The position numbers and the translations under genes were made by a program. Source: Nitrospira sp. (GTDB lineage Bacteria > Nitrospirota > Nitrospiria > Nitrospirales > Nitrospiraceae). Taken from it: a stretch of 6,055 nt of DNA. The stretch lies in NCBI GenBank assembly GCA_025935475.1, contig JAICVE010000180.1, forward strand, positions 1 through 6,055, read 5' to 3'. Below the pieces are notes generated by a model. That model saw nothing but the letters and a program-made list of their open reading frames with translations. It was not told the origin of the DNA and ran no database searches. Each line of letters begins with the position of its first letter. Positions within the stretch are counted from its first letter, which is position 1. Below are positions 5,108 to 6,055 of the stretch, in pieces.

Positions 5108-6055
5108 TTAAAAATAGAGGTGGACGCCGACGCCATACCACGAGGCCCGTTGCGTGTAAAACTGCCCGTCGGGAGACGGGCCGACGTAATACTCTGCCAG
5201 TAATTGAATCTGCCGGTCTCCAATACGCGCGTTTTCAAATTGCACCCCGGCCATGATGGATTGTCCGACTTGCCAGCTTGTGCGTTCGTTGCATTGAAAA
5301 TCGCCATAGGCGACCGGGCGGAGTCTGCCTCCGAGAAACGTACGTGTGCTGACCAATTCAACTCCCCACTGTGTCGTCCCCCGTCCCAGATCCTCGGGAA
5401 ACCGGTGCACGATGTATCCTCCCCCTCCGTACAGTCGCAGCCAGGGGAACAGTTGGTAAGACAATTTCACGTCGAGCTCTTCATAGCTCAGATTGATGCG
5501 CGTGATGCCGGGATTATTCAGCAGAAACTCATCCCCTAAATGTGAACTCTGGTGCTGGATCCGCAGAAACCCCGACAATGCTCCCTTGCGGTAGCTGCTG
5601 AGGAATCCCACGCGATAATCCGCGTTGACGAGATCGATCGAAGCGGCGCTCACGTCGAAGATGCTGAAAACCCCGGCCTGTACCCCGAACTCCCATTCGC
5701 CATCCAGGAACGCCTTGTTGCGGTAGATTGCAAAGGTTTCCCCGAAGTCTGCGGCGAAGACGCCGGCGAGATCGAGGCCCTGGGTGAACTGCCGATAGGC
5801 GCCTGCGAACTGAGGCCATCGAGGATCGGCATGGAGGGGGGCAAACAGGGCGCCGTGCGGAAGCCATTTTGCGCCTGCCGTAGGGATCGTGGTTTCAACC
5901 GCATCTGTGGCGGGCGGAGGCGTTGCGGCTTCCGCACCGCGGATTTCGACGTGCGAAACGCCGGGGATCTGTTCAAGCGCCGAGACCACCTTGCCGCGGT
6001 CGATCGTGGCCAGCGACTTGGTGGTGACGACTACTTCGCCGTCCCGGACTTCCAC
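5108..6055 (-). CDS. Outer-membrane beta-barrel protein, DUF1207 family, with BON-like N-terminal segment (5' partial)
   Basis: This probable outer-membrane protein of unknown function is seen from residue 1 at the right edge to TAA at 5108. The frame is open at the edge and the first codon, GTG, has no visible upstream context, so the true start and signal peptide probably lie outside. Residues 1-40 look like a BON-type fold (VEVRDGEVVV ... IPGVSHVEIRG). A Pro/Ala/Thr linker (41-60) follows. Residues 64-315 match the DUF1207 pattern: WLPHGALFAPLHADPRWP at 64-81, HQSSHLGDEFLL at 168-179, and many amphipathic strands such as LYGGGGYIVHRF. The last strand WYGVGVHLYF ends in Phe, the classical BAM recognition signal of outer-membrane barrels. 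Two hairpins follow the stop, separating it from the CxxC/TPR genes. The barrel call is firm, the family good, the BON part tentative. Confidence 0.85.
   Translation of the reverse strand: MEVRDGEVVVTTKSLATIDRGKVVSALEQIPGVSHVEIRGAEAATPPPATDAVETTIPTAGAKWLPHGALFAPLHADPRWPQFAGAYRQFTQGLDLAGVFAADFGETFAIYRNKAFLDGEWEFGVQAGVFSIFDVSAASIDLVNADYRVGFLSSYRKGALSGFLRIQHQSSHLGDEFLLNNPGITRINLSYEELDVKLSYQLFPWLRLYGGGGYIVHRFPEDLGRGTTQWGVELVSTRTFLGGRLRPVAYGDFQCNERTSWQVGQSIMAGVQFENARIGDRQIQLLAEYYVGPSPDGQFYTQRASWYGVGVHLYF

Noticed and set aside
4941..5141. A 66-codon - strand frame filling the gap after the barrel gene
   Set aside because: It starts inside the barrel gene in another frame, runs through both hairpins, has no Shine-Dalgarno support and a random-looking composition.

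Overview
The window is GC-rich, densely coding bacterial DNA from a Gram-negative bacterium, since it encodes an outer-membrane beta-barrel protein and secreted periplasmic-type proteins. The mix of a very large multi-PAS hybrid kinase, a DUF1328 mini-membrane protein, a DUF1207 barrel and small secreted beta-rich/TPR proteins resembles Nitrospira-type (Nitrospirota) genomes. That assignment is an impression from protein families, not a demonstrated identity.

Layout. The left half (2-3154, + strand) is one long coding region, the 3' part of a multi-PAS sensory histidine kinase. It has five PAS domains in view, a NarL/DegS-type HisKA_3 dimerisation/phosphoacceptor region, a HATPase domain and a C-terminal NarL-like receiver without a DNA-binding domain. 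The reading frame is open to the left edge, so its real start lies outside. The right half (3263-6055) is transcribed entirely from the - strand, converging on the kinase. Read in transcription order it holds: the C-terminal 315 residues of a DUF1207-type outer-membrane barrel with a BON-like segment in front (open to the right edge); a 170-bp gap with terminator-like hairpins; a 79-residue protein with two CxxC pairs; an overlapping secreted TPR protein; a 55-residue DUF1328-type two-helix membrane protein, too short for a normal ORF cut-off; and a secreted 125-residue small beta-domain protein with a Q/E/P-rich tail.

How the parts relate. The only strong coupling evidence is between the CxxC protein and the TPR protein: the stop codon of the first sits inside the ribosome-binding region of the second. 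The DUF1328 gene and the small secreted gene each have a good Shine-Dalgarno and may continue the same transcript across 80- and 90-bp gaps. The second gap holds a perfect 10-bp inverted repeat just ahead of the last gene's ribosome-binding site. Envelope localisation is the common theme of the right half (outer membrane, periplasm, inner membrane). The kinase has no recognisable partner regulator in the window.

No tRNA, rRNA, CRISPR, transposase, integrase or attachment site was seen. I did not find a clearly new multi-gene system. The most checkable oddities are the two gene-end/leader inverted repeats (3181-3238 and 3659-3686), the CxxC/TPR pair, the CxxC inside PAS domain 3, and the receiver that looks like a NarL regulator stripped of its HTH.
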